NCBI GenBank assembly: GCA_011033025.1
Contig: WFMF01000071.1
Location: 62,001 to 126,000, forward strand
Direction: 5' to 3'
Length of the DNA: 64,000 bases
DNA from: Beroe forskalii
Taxonomy: Eukaryota; Ctenophora; Nuda; Beroida; Beroidae
Below, piece after piece: positions 24,200 to 34,250 of the stretch. Every line of letters starts with the position of its first letter. Positions within the stretch are counted from its first letter, which is position 1. The notes beneath the pieces are model-generated. The model saw only the letters and a list, made by a program, of their open reading frames with translations, searched no databases and was not told the DNA's origin. Position numbers and translations under genes: made by a program.

Positions 24200-24262
24200 G
24201 AGGAAGATGTCAAGGGGAGTAAGATATCTAAGGCAAAGACTTTATTATTTGATCCGTATGAA
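24200..24262 (+). CDS. Ferlin exon: post-DysF linker, copy 1
   Basis: A 21-codon, phase-0 exon (EEDVKGSKISKAKTLLFDPY) between GTAATGTAG and GTAAGT. Identical in copy 2. Its phase-0 end allows a direct join to FerB copy 2, skipping the broken exon at 25111. Confidence 0.75.
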
Positions 24263-24599
24263 GTAAGTTATATAGTGCTGAGCGCCCTTGCATGGGGGAA
24301 GCTGAACTAATAATATGTCACGAAATCGAGCCTATGATTCTATACCGTTTGGCCTAGGACAAAACTGTAGTTGTTGAAACCCCAGAAATTTAATCAGGTA
24401 GGTTTTGCAGTCTTTGTGTGTTTAGATGAATCTGCAAATTGTGGAACGCAGACATCACTATGATTGGTCTGAATGATTAGATTTAATGGCTCCAAAGTTG
24501 ACTTCTGGGACATAATCTCTAGAAAAAATCTCCATTAATTTACATACCTAGTTTGTTTGCTTTGAATTAAAAGACGAATCAAACTTTAGACTTTTAGAT

Positions 24600-24690
24600 A
24601 AACCTTGGATCACCACAAAAGACTCCCGCAATTTACATTGATACCGAATCCTCCAGCGCTTGCTTTCAAAGTCGGCGGGAGTCTTTTATG
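24600..24690 (+). repeat. Inverted repeat within the duplicated intron
   Basis: AAAAGACTCCCGC and its complement GCGGGAGTCTTTT are separated by about 45 bases; the structure recurs in copy 2 (about 27555-27637). It may be a small miniature inverted-repeat element that predates the duplication. Confidence 0.6.
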
Positions 24691-25110
24691 GGCGGTCTTT
24701 TAAATGCAAATTCTGCTGAATCTACCTCTCAGCTGTAAAATGTTCGTGATATTGGCATGTCTGTGTAACCCATGCAACTCTATGTAGGCGGTGGCTGTAA
24801 GTAGCTCGAAGAGCAGTTCGCGAGGCAAGCAGTCTGACGAAGACCACCTCCACCAACGAACCATGATAACGCCCACTGTTTTCTTGACTTACAAAGGTAT
24901 ACCGAGGCTAGCCCGTGGTACGGCACACCTCTTCCGTGGCAACTCACGCGTGTGAATGTAATCCGTAACGCTGGACTTGTCACGTGATGGCAACACGAAG
25001 GCGTCACGTGACGTGTCACGCGTTGCGATGGCAACAACAAGGTGTCACGTGCCGTACCACGTGATCTCTCCATCTTATATATTCATCACATTCACGCACC
25101 ATCTTTTTAG

Positions 25111-25142
25111 AGCAAAGAGGACAAGGAGAGTGGAAGGGACGG
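25111..25142 (+). pseudogene. Truncated duplicate of the SKED exon
   Basis: After ATCTTTTTAG the first 22-23 bases (SKEDKESG) match the exon at 28068, then the sequence changes at the duplication breakpoint and reaches a chance GTAACT at 25143 in phase 2. Phase 2 does not fit FerB copy 2, so this remnant is probably skipped. Confidence 0.7.
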
Positions 25143-25695
25143 GTAACTTAATGGGCGAGGCTCGACCAGTCTGGGTGCAGGATTGGTTTGCATCTGCTTC
25201 CTGATTGGTCGAGCCATGGACTACTGTGGGTAAAATAATGTTGCGTTCTTACTGAAATGAGTAACACACCAGCAGCAGCTTGCTGATGACAGCGGTTATG
25301 GGAGGTCAAATCTGACTGATTAATGTCAAATAATTATTAAAGTATTGATAGCCGGATCGTATTGGGTGTTGGGCATAAAATTAAGAATCATGGGTTACCG
25401 ATAATCTCCGCTTTGCATAATCGCAGAATTATCTTAGACTCACGACCTGTTGCTCTGGTTAATTTCCAATTAGCGAGATGGCAATGTTACAAATTATCAA
25501 AGCGGAACTTCCGACGGTTAGACAGATTTTGTCCGCTAAGCCAAATAAATATAAAATCATAACTCTGTTGACGTTGTAACAAACAACCAAAACTCCGCCT
25601 ACTACATTTCCAAAGAAGAAAAAGGGACAAATAATACGTCAATGACATTCACCTCATCATGCTCGATTACTGACACTTTTCCCCTTGTGTTTCAG

Positions 25696-26159
25696 CCTCA
25701 GAACAGCATCCCGGACGTGATAATCTGGATGTTGTGCGGTAACAGGAGGGTTGCCTATCACCGCATTCCCTCCCACCAAGTGATGTTCTCCCCTAAGACA
25801 GACTGCTGTGGTAAGCTGTGCGGTCACGTGTTCAGTGTTTTCCTGAAGAGACCCTCAGTCCCTGACAAGAGCAATGCTAAGAGACAGTGGAAGCTGCCAG
25901 CTAAACTACAAGTCTTCGTGTGGATGGGACTGGAGGACCATGCTAAGGGGATCCAGCACAAGCCTCTGGATGGGGAGATCTCAGTGTTCGCAGAGACCTA
26001 CGAGAACATGATCTCTCTGCTCAGCAAGTGGACCATCAGAGCCATGCCTCGACCCAAGTGGTCGGACATCACGGGTCAGCTGAAGCTGCCCAAGGAGTCC
26101 TTCACCACTCCCCCAGGCTGGAGATGGGATGGCGAGTGGTTCATCAACCCTAACCTCAG
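25696..26159 (+). CDS. Ferlin exon: FerB copy 2
   Basis: Same boundaries and phases as copy 1 but 464 nt, one codon longer, with the uninterrupted EISVFAETYENMISLL segment that is normal for ferlins. This is the intact FerB module. Confidence 0.93.
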
Positions 26160-26312
26160 GTGGGTGTTTCCAGTACTTCCCTAAATAATAATATGTTGTC
26201 TAATGCACATTCTCTCCCCAAGTCATCTTCACCAACTGTTTGTACTCAATTTTTCCTCAGTCATCACTCTACTACACGTCCTATTCCTCCCTAACTCCTC
26301 ACCACTCCTCAG

Positions 26313-26665
26313 TCTGAGCTACGACCTAGACAGCGGACTGAGCACCTTCCAAGACGACGTGTTCGAGAACCAGCTCCGAGTTCCGGGCAGTGACTGGCCC
26401 ACCAGCAAGCTCTTCTGGACGGATGTCACTGGAGAGGAAGCCCAGAGCAAGGAGGAGATCATGTGTCCCACCGGGTGGGAGTGGACGGACATCTGGACAG
26501 TGGACCTGAACAGGGCTGTGGACGAGGAGGGGTACGAGTACTGTCTGGACCAGAGTGTCGGAGGGTTCGTGCCCGTGGAGAAGACCTACCATCTGTGTAG
26601 GAGGAGGAGATGGGTCAGGACCAGGAAGAGGAACCCAGACCTCAGACAGCAGGCTGCTCATGTGA
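26313..26665 (+). CDS. Ferlin exon: DysF N-part, copy 2
   Basis: Near-identical to the exon at 23362, with the same GW-W, NRAVDEEGYEYCLDQ and CRRRRWVRTRKR motifs and the same pair of overlapping donors (GTGAGT at 26662, GTATCG at 26666). Confidence 0.87.
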
Positions 26666-26824
26666 GTATCGGGGATGCTTGGCACGGGGACCTTGCTTCT
26701 TATTCTCTAGAACAATAGAACATGTCTCAACATAATTTATTCAAAGGATATTCATTGTTCTCTGGGGTGGCATTGTCTATCGCTCTCACTAACACCCCCC
26801 TCCATCAACGAATGGTCCGGGCAG

Positions 26825-26988
26825 CGGAAGAAGGCTGGGAGTACTCGCGTCTCTTCACCACCAAGTTCCACCTCAAGCAGCGGACCATGGATATGGTTCG
26901 GAGGAGGCGCTGGCACCGGAAGATGGTGGCCGATAACCCGGATGCAGATGCCATCTTTATCATAGACCCAACCAGTGACACCCACGAG
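26825..26988 (+). CDS. Ferlin exon: DysF C-part, copy 2
   Basis: Encodes the same WEYSRLF and RRRRWHRKM motifs as copy 1, with nearly identical bases. Ends in phase 0 before GTAAAC. Confidence 0.87.
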
Positions 26989-27143
26989 GTAAACGAGTGT
27001 TCGGTGTGACGTGTGTGTGTTTCCGACCTCATGTAAAACGAGTGGAATCTTAGTAGAGCTCTTAAAAATATGATATTCAGCTCCTGATCTTTTTTTTCTC
27101 AAACAATGTGTTTTGCAAGTCTTCAGTACATTTTGTAATGTAG

Positions 27144-27206
27144 GAGGAAGATGTCAAGGGGAGTAAGATATCTAAGGCAAAGACTTTATTATTTGATCCG
27201 TATGAA
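27144..27206 (+). CDS. Ferlin exon: post-DysF linker, copy 2
   Basis: The 63-nt phase-0 exon repeated without change from copy 1. Here it is followed by the complete SKED exon at 28068. Confidence 0.8.
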
Positions 27207-28067
27207 GTAAGTTATATAGTGCTGAGCGCCCTTGCATGGGGGAAGCTGAACTAATAATATGTCACGAATTCGAGCCTAAGATTCTATACCGTTTGGCCTA
27301 GGGCAAAACTGTAGTTGTTGAAACCCCAGAAATTTGATCAGGTAGGTTTTGCAGTCTTTGTGTGTTTAGATGAATCTGCAAATTGTGGAACGCAGACACC
27401 ACTATGATTGGTCTGAATAATTAGATTTAATGGCTCGAATGTTGACTTCTGGGACATACTCTCAATAAAAAACCTCCGTTAATTTACAGGCCTAGTTTGT
27501 TTGCTTTGAATTAATAAAGGACGAATCAAACTTGAGACTTTTAGATAAACCTTGGATCACCACAAAAGACTCCCGCAATTTACATTGATACCGAATCCTC
27601 CAGCGCTTGCTTTCAAAGTCGGCGGGAGTCTTTTATGGGCGGTCTTTTAAATGCAAATTCTGCTGAATCTACCTCTCAGCTGTAAAATGTTCGTGATATT
27701 GGCATGTCTGTGTAACCCATGCAACTCTATGTAGGCGGTGGCTGTAAGTAGCTCGAAGAGCGGTTCGCGAGGCAAGCAGTCTGACGAAGACCACCTCCAC
27801 CAACGAACCATGATAACGCCCACTGTTTTCTTGACTTACAAAGGTACCCATACCGAGGGCTAGCCCGTGGTACGGCACACCTCCTTCCGTGGCAACTCAC
27901 GCGTGTGAATGTAATCGTAACGCTGGACTTGTCACGTGATGGCAACACGAAGGCGTCACGTGACGTGTCACGCGTTGCGATGGCGACAAGAAGGTGTCAC
28001 GTGCCGTACCACGTGATCTGCCCTCATCTTATATATTTCATCACATTCACACGCACCATCTTTTTAG

Positions 28068-28167
28068 AGCAAAGAGGACAAGGAGAGTGGTCGTAAGGAT
28101 AGTGCGGTGGGGGAGAAACCCTTCCTGCCTAAAGTCCAGGCTCCTAGAATGTTTATTACATTTAAAG
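28068..28167 (+). CDS. Ferlin exon: linker into C2D
   Basis: Acceptor ATCTTTTTAG, donor GTTTGG in phase 1. It reads SKEDKESGRKDSAVGEKPF and ends PRMFITFK, the strand that introduces C2D. Complete version of the exon truncated at 25111. Confidence 0.8.
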
Positions 28168-29480
28168 GTTTGGAAGGGCGCGTGAGAGCATCGATCTGCA
28201 CGTGTGCTGATGTATCTGCTGGCCCCCTTCTTTGCCGACTTTCATTATCTTCTCAGATTGTAATTTGCAAATAAATGTTTCTAGTAGGAGTAGTAGGGAT
28301 GGCAAAATCATACTTTGAAAAAGACATGTATTAATGCAACAGTAACCATGCACGGTATTTTAGCAAAACTTCTCCTGATTAAGATTTGAAATAGAGCAAC
28401 CTTCAACTCGATATTTAGCAACAAAATCCTTACAAGATCTACTGCTTCCTTCATAAAATATGATTGACAGAACTGGATTATAAATCTAATTTTGAAAAAT
28501 GCCAATCTTAGGAAAAATCTTCAATGCACCATTGTATCTACTCTTTACAACTTAAAAAGTTTGAATCCTTAGTTGGAATCTTTTGCTGCTGACACTTTGC
28601 TTTCTCTTGAAATTTCAGCATGATTTGATACCAGAACTAATTTTGCGCTGCATAAAGCGGTCTCTTTGTATCATATCGCCATTGGGGATTCCCCTTGAAC
28701 CATATTATCCCCATGTTGAATTGACAGAAATCATCACTTCACTATAAGCAGTAACCGATCATAGAATCGAGTTTCCTATCCAATGTTTTGTGTCTCAAAT
28801 ATCGTTCTTTTTTGTACACCAAAATCAATGCTCTTCGGAAATTCGATAGAGGAACTGTCCAAGTAAAACATTCGAGACCTCTCCTGGATTCTTTTACATG
28901 GCAATATGTTCATAAAATCCCCTCAATAACCTTTATTTGGCACTTTGCCATCGTTTACTATTTGTAGAGTGAGTCGCTGTTCATTTAAACTTAAATATTA
29001 CTGTAAAAATGAATCCTTGATGATCAAACAAAGTCTAAAGAGTTTTAAAAGAATGGCGAAGGAACAAAATATACTTTGATCATGTATTCAAAAACATCAC
29101 TATGCTATACTCTTCCTAAGAAGATATGAAAGTATGAGTTCTCTAATGGTGGCAAATGTAGCGATTTGCCAATGAAAGGGCGTAATAAAGTAAGAGAAAT
29201 CAGAAAACCTCATTGAATAATTGTAGGCTTTGTTAGTTTGAAATTTGGCTGTTAATTGATCTCTCATTTAAAACTATTATGTCGTCTGAATGGAGTTATC
29301 GCTGTGATGTTTCGCTGAGTAATTCTGGATCTTGTCCTGTCCCGAACAGAAAGAAAGTGTATCGTCATCCTCATACTATCATCCTCAGACCATCATCACC
29401 GCTTATTCCTCACATTTTATCAATTTAACCCCATCCCCCGTCCCCTTCCCTCCTCCTAACCCCTCCATCACCCCTCTCAG
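28168..29480 (+). other. AT-rich intron, nothing recognised
   Basis: About 1.3 kb of AT-rich unique sequence with no supported feature; the last 120 bases become C-rich toward the C2D acceptor. Confidence 0.5.
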
Positions 29481-29740
29481 AACCGCACACCTACCAACTC
29501 CGAGCGTACATCTACCAAGCCCGGGATCTCTTCAGTGCGGATCCCTCCGGACTCTCCGACCCCTACGCTCGGGTTGTCTTCTCCCGGCAGAGCCAGCGAA
29601 CCAAGGTCCTCAACGAGACGCTCTGCCCGACCTGGGACCAGACCCTGGTCTTCGAGGAAGTGGAGTTCTTCGGGAACCCGACCATGCTGGCTGAGAGTCC
29701 TCCTATTGTGGTGGTGGAACTCTTCGACTACGACACAGTT
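29481..29740 (+). CDS. Ferlin exon: C2D
   Basis: Acceptor CCCCTCTCAG, donor GTAAGT, phases 1 and 0. It encodes [20 protein letters not shown], then [24 protein letters not shown] and [11 protein letters not shown]. The aspartates in [11 protein letters not shown] and FDYD occupy C2 calcium-loop positions. Confidence 0.94.
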
Positions 29741-31098
29741 GTAAGTTACTAATACCACTCCTTCTCCTTTTAAGTCATACAGTTTGATGTGTTTGGATGC
29801 TGTTCCTCGAATATATACAATCTCTTCATACAATTCTCTTATCTTGTATGAAACAAATCTTGATATCTTTACTTCATGATATGATATTGATATATTCATT
29901 GATTCACATAATGACCAATCTTTCAATAATCCAGGGCGTAAGAAGATTAACGTTATTAATACACGAGACCTCGTCACCTGTCCACTTCATCTCTCAACGC
30001 GTATATCTCACGATTGTATGAAAACTATCCGAACATGACGATCACGAGATGAAGTGGATGGGCTGGTCGGGGTCTTTTCACCAAGTTCTGTAAGTCAAGT
30101 GTTCTGGCTGAGTTTTTATCAGTGATTCTCTATAACCCAGTGTGGGCGAATTCTTTCTGTCCTTGTCCCCCTTTTACCATCATCGAGTTATAGAACGCTT
30201 GGCTTAGAGACTAGTTCAGGGCTTCGTAAACATATTTCTACCTTTGCAGCTTCTAGAACAATGGGTAAGCATATTTTGGAGAGATTTTACCGGCTCTTAG
30301 ATGCTGTACCTCGCATTGTGAGCAGCTGCATGACGGCTTTATTAATTTTGTCTGCCGTGTGACATTGGCCATTTGCCAAATTACAATCAAACGGCCGAGT
30401 GACGAAATTTTCACTTTCGGCATTACCGAACCACTGAGCCGACCTTAGCTAATATTGGCTAATCATAGAATTAATGATCACAATCGGCACTACTGATCAA
30501 CTGAACCAAACGTGATTGTCGTTGATGACAGTGTTGTGTAGCAGTTCTAGGCTCTTATTTCTCAGTCTTCAAACTTGAAACCCATTGTTGATATGATACT
30601 GCAAATGCAGAACCGATCCCGGCCATGGACTGAGGAACTTCAACTGAATATTGATATTTATTTAATTTGTATAACTTTAAACATTTTCGAGCACTTTTGT
30701 GTTTCAGAATGTTTATGTTGAATGATAAATGTTTCTAAATTAATGTAGAAATGTATGTACCTATTCTGCAATTTGCAAAATAGTGCTCGAAGATTAAAAA
30801 CAAATTATCTGATAAGACTCTGTTTAAATAGAATGTTAACTACTTTGACATGTCTTGTTTTAACTATAGAACAGGGTGGCTGATCGAAGGAAACTGCACT
30901 AAAATCAGCTTTGTGCAGATCCTCCAATAAGCCATACCTGAGTTTTGTGATTTAGCTACGAACGGCTAAGCTGGTGGCCGAATGTATCTTTATTTTAATG
31001 AATGTGGAATGTACATGTTAATTAATGAGATGTGTGTATATATCTAGTGTAGGTATTACACCCCACACCGGGACCCTAACATCCTTCTCCCCACTCAG
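29741..31098 (+). other. AT-rich intron, nothing recognised
   Basis: Unique sequence without exon, repeat or element that I can support. Confidence 0.5.
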
Positions 31099-31341
31099 GG
31101 TTCAGATTTCCTAGGTCGAGCCATAGCGACCCCCATTGTCAAGCTGGGAGGAGAGCACCAGATGGCTAAGCTGAACTGGCACCCGATCACCAGGGGTGGG
31201 GAGCCTGCAGGAGAACTCCTGGGAGCCTTTGAGCTGTACCTGAACGAGGGGGCTGAGCTGCCGTTCATGCCACCCACCAGACAGGACGTGTACCAGGTGC
31301 CGAGTGGTATCCGACCTGTCATGCAGCTCACCAGGATAGAG
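31099..31341 (+). CDS. Ferlin exon: C2D end to C2E entry
   Basis: 81 codons, phase 0 at both ends, between CACTCAG and GTGAGT. Contains GSDFLGRAIATPIVKLGG, LNWHPITRGGEPAGELLGAF and YQVPSGIRPVMQLTRIE, all ferlin signatures at the C2D-C2E boundary. Confidence 0.93.
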
Positions 31342-31499
31342 GTGAGTGATGCGTGACCTTTATAGGTTCATTGGAAAGATTAATAACGATTCGAAACAGA
31401 TTTTTATCTAGGTTCCTAATTACTAATTAGCTTCCCTGATTCAACCAACCCACCTCCTATCCCTGGTACTGACATTTCCGAACATGTTTTGTCATTCTT

Positions 31500-31564
31500 C
31501 GCAGGTTTTGATCCTTTAACGCAGGTTTTTACCCTTTGTCGCAGGTTTTGACTTTTTGTCGCAG
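31500..31564 (+). repeat. Four acceptors in a 20-bp tandem array
   Basis: Units of about CGCAGGTTTTGA plus a T-rich spacer place AG dinucleotides at 31504, 31524, 31544 and 31564, exactly 20 bases apart. The last one starts the real exon (GCAG|GTCTTGACA). Each copy repeats both the acceptor and the first exon bases. Confidence 0.88.
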
Positions 31565-31726
31565 GTCTTGACATGGGGTGTGCGCCACATGAAGAAGTTC
31601 CAGCTGGCAGCAGTCAACTCTCCAAGCATTGAGATCGAGTGTGGTGGTGTCGTGCTGTCAACCATCAAGATCAAGAACGCCAAGAAAAACCCTAACTTCG
31701 ATACCTCTTCCATGCTCTTCGATGTG
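31565..31726 (+). CDS. Ferlin exon: C2E first part
   Basis: 54 codons, phase 0 both ends. VLTWGVRHMKKFQLAAVNSP and IECGGVVLSTIKIKN with NPNFDTSSMLFDV match the C2E of dysferlin and myoferlin closely. Confidence 0.93.
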
Positions 31727-32486
31727 GTAAGTTTGAGAGATCGGACATTAGATCTGTACATAAGTCGGCAGCTCACTCATTCTTACTTCATTCTTACAGC
31801 CCCCATTTATTTGATGCGCATATTTATCGGAAAATCTGTCATCTGTCATGTTTTTGAGTACATATTTACGTAGAATATCTCAAATCAAGCTGCCAGCAAA
31901 GCACCTGTTATCCTTAAATGGCAATCCCCTTAAGCTTAAATTTCTTTGAGGATTACAATCTCTATTAGATTTCTGAAGTATGCTTTCGTTTTATGCAAGC
32001 TTTTATATTATCGATATCCTTGATTTGTTGGGATATGCCTTCGCTACTTAACGTTGAATTGCAGGTAAATATTACCATTTTGGGTTTAAGGGACAGATTT
32101 TTGGATTGAAAAGCTTTGACATGTTTACGTATTTCGAAAACAAGAATTATAAATGACAATAAAATCTCATGATCATAAGTTCATAAAACATGGCTTTTAA
32201 TTTTACTATTTCTAACATCATTCGATAGACATACACACAAAGCTAATATCATCAGTATTTATATGATGTTTTGTGCCATAAAACGTAATTGAAATATTTC
32301 TAAAATTTCCCCTAAAAATCCCCAATTTATTTCTATATCTTGTAACGTCTCTTGTATTTCTAATTTCTAACTTCTTTTTTCTAACATCTCGTTTCGTCAA
32401 ACCTAATGTATCTTCTAACCCCCTCTCCTAACACTTATCTACCATAACCTCTCTGGACCCCCTAACACCCCCCTCTCCCTCCTCAG
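31727..32486 (+). other. Intron, nothing recognised
   Basis: AT-rich for most of its length, C-rich in the last 80 bases before the acceptor. A short chance ORF overlaps its start; no supported feature. Confidence 0.5.
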
Positions 32487-32718
32487 TTCCTGCCAGTAGA
32501 GGAGCTGTACACGCCACCCCTCAACATCCGGCTTCTGGACCACAGGTCCTTCGGAGTGAAGCCCCTGGTGGGGACCCACATGATCAAGTCACTTGTTTGG
32601 ATTGACAGACAGGACCCGTTTCGTAGCCATGGTCCAGACTATCAGGGAGAAGATGCTATTTCTAACAATCATCATTTGTGCATACACACAAAACTTGCTG
32701 ATGATGTGTCTGTTATTG
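32487..32718 (+). CDS. Ferlin exon: C2E end and linker
   Basis: It begins FLPVEELYTPPLNIRLLDHR, then SFGVKPLVGTHMIKSLV, the end of C2E, followed by a variable linker ending DDVSVI. The donor is taken as the first GTATGT (32719), phase 1, because it joins in frame to the exon at 36188. The same donor is repeated every 34 bases downstream. Confidence 0.85.
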
Positions 32719-33010
32719 GTATGTGTCTCATACTGATACTTGTCTGTTATTGGTACGTGTCTCATGCTGATACTTGTCTGTTATTGGTATGTGCCTCATG
32801 CTGATACGTGTCTGTTATTGGTACGTGCCTCATACTGATACTTGTCTGTTATTGGTATGCGCCTCATACTGATACGTGTCTGTTATTGGTATGCGCCTCA
32901 TGCTGATACGTGTCTGTTATTGGTACGTGCCTCATGCTGATACGTGTCTGTTATTGGTACGTGCCTCATGCTGATACGTGTCTGTTATTGGTTGTGGTAC
33001 GTGTCTCATG
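32692..33010 (+). repeat. 34-bp minisatellite repeating a splice donor
   Basis: Nine units, each containing TGTCTGTTATTG followed by GTATGT, GTACGT or GTATGC. Donor-like GT dinucleotides fall at 32719, 32753, 32787, 32821, 32855, 32889, 32923, 32957, with a diverged ninth at 32991. The first unit is the real exon-intron border. As 34 is not a multiple of three, use of a later donor would usually shift the frame. Confidence 0.9.
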
Positions 33011-33377
33011 CTGATATGTTTCAGTTGTTGGTACATGTTTGATACGTGTCCGTGTTGTTCTGATACGTCTTATAATGAAACTAACGTATCCCATCATTGA
33101 TCAATGAATTGATAACCCTCTCAATCTTCATTGGTACTTAAGAACTCCTAAAAGGAAAGGTTGTTGTCTGTAATCTGTTAAACTGCGACCAAGGCAAACG
33201 TTGTCATGATTCGGTTTTGCATTTGATCTGGGAATCGATTCATTCGACAGTTTTTTCGTCAGGCCGGATAAACGGCTTTGAATCTGATCCGGGAATCGAT
33301 TATTTTTCTTAGATCTCCTGAATCACAAAAAGAGCAACACCTTCATCAGATCTCATTTCATCTCTAATCGCACTATT

Positions 33378-33731
33378 TCACGTGTGGTCCTTGACCCCGT
33401 TGTTGCACTCGATGGAGTCCTTCACCTTGTGAGGTACTTCCTCCCCTCCGAAGGTGATGCGAAACCTTCCCTTCTTCCTCTTCTCCTTGATACTGGGTGT
33501 CCCTCTATCGCTCCCATTGAAGCTACTGAAGAGGGTGTTGCGTTTGGGGAAGTTGAGGCCGTTAGGTCTCCGTCTAGCAGAGAGTTCCTCCACCCTCCTG
33601 CTCCGTCTGATGCCCTTGAGCAGGATGAGGAGGACTGTGAAGACCAGGACGGTAACGACCACGGAGAACACCAGCCAGAATACCCACTTCTTGTTCATGC
33701 AGCACTCGTAGTCGCAGCAATACGAACTGTC
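33378..33731 (-). CDS. Nested Cys-rich membrane protein, exon 2
   Basis: Minus-strand exon after a CGCTCCCAG acceptor, ending at a stop at 33378. It begins DSSYCCDYECCMNKKWVFWL, runs through a hydrophobic span of about 23 residues (VFSVVVTVLVFTVLLILL) and then a basic cytoplasmic-type tail (KGIRRSRR) of about 75 residues. Paired cysteines immediately before a W-containing membrane span resemble the WBP1/VOPP1 and Shisa-like small membrane proteins, but there are no PPxY motifs, so the family is uncertain. It sits within a ferlin intron on the opposite strand. Confidence 0.65.
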   Translation of the reverse strand, partial: DSSYCCDYECCMNKKWVFWLVFSVVVTVLVFTVLLILLKGIRRSRRVEELSARRRPNGLNFPKRNTLFSSFNGSDRGTPSIKEKRKKGRFRITFGGEEVPHKVKDSIECNNGVKDHT

Positions 33732-34021
33732 CTGGGAGCGAGGGATGGTTAGGGTGGTTGGAGGAGGAAATCCATTGTTAGGCGAGTTAGGAGTAGTTAA
33801 GTCACACCATGGGAGAAATAGGGGTTGTTTACCGACTCATCTTGGAAAAATATTGTTTCTTAACAAAAAAGACAGCTGGAGAGTTCCTTTGCCACGCAGG
33901 GTGGTGAGTTAGTTGTGTTGTAACACCATGGAGAGAAATAAGAAATGTTGTAGGAATATGGGTGTCTGCACTAAAACGTGCTAATAGAGTGTAAGTTTTT
34001 GAGGCATTTCTTCACACTTAC

Positions 34022-34225
34022 CTTGCAACAGAGTATAGCCACTTCGTGTCTACAGCTCGTCCCATTGCTGACACAGTTCAGTATCCCTGACTGAGACCTG
34101 ACACAGTTGTCCTGCATCTTCTCCCGACACTGGTCCTCCACGTTATAGCAGCAGAAGCTGGAGTAGAAACACCCTGCACTCTGGAAACATGTCTTGTTCA
34201 TGGAAAACACTCCCAGGAAAACCAT
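34022..34225 (-). CDS. Nested Cys-rich membrane protein, exon 1
   Basis: The ATG at 34225 is preceded by an in-frame TGA, and a good acceptor (TTTCCTTCAG) at 34250 implies a non-coding upstream exon. The 68 codons end in phase 0 at GTAAGT, joining to 33731 across a 290-bp intron. The sequence is rich in cysteines, mostly paired (SSFCCYN, ILCCK), consistent with a disulfide-bonded extracellular part. The N-terminus MVFLGVFS is hydrophobic but short for a signal peptide. Total protein 185 residues. Confidence 0.62.
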
Positions 34226-34250
34226 TCAGAGTCACTTCATCGCACTACCG

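Larger units (their letters stand above)
21779..25133 (+). repeat. FerB-DysF tandem duplication, copy 1
   Basis: Exons and introns from 21779 to about 25133 recur with very high identity at 25150-28090. The copy starts inside the intron after the FerA exon and stops about 22 bases into a downstream exon. Copy 1 is longer mainly because a junction array at 22885-23361 is expanded and a 32-bp unit at 22270-22341 is doubled. High intron identity means a recent duplication or two alleles assembled in series. Confidence 0.9.
25150..28090 (+). repeat. FerB-DysF tandem duplication, copy 2
   Basis: Second copy of the block described at 21779, starting with the intron sequence GACCAGTCTGGGTGCAGG. All exons are intact. 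Both copies carry a cluster of CACGTG sites near their ends (24978-25062 and 27930-28012). Confidence 0.9.
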
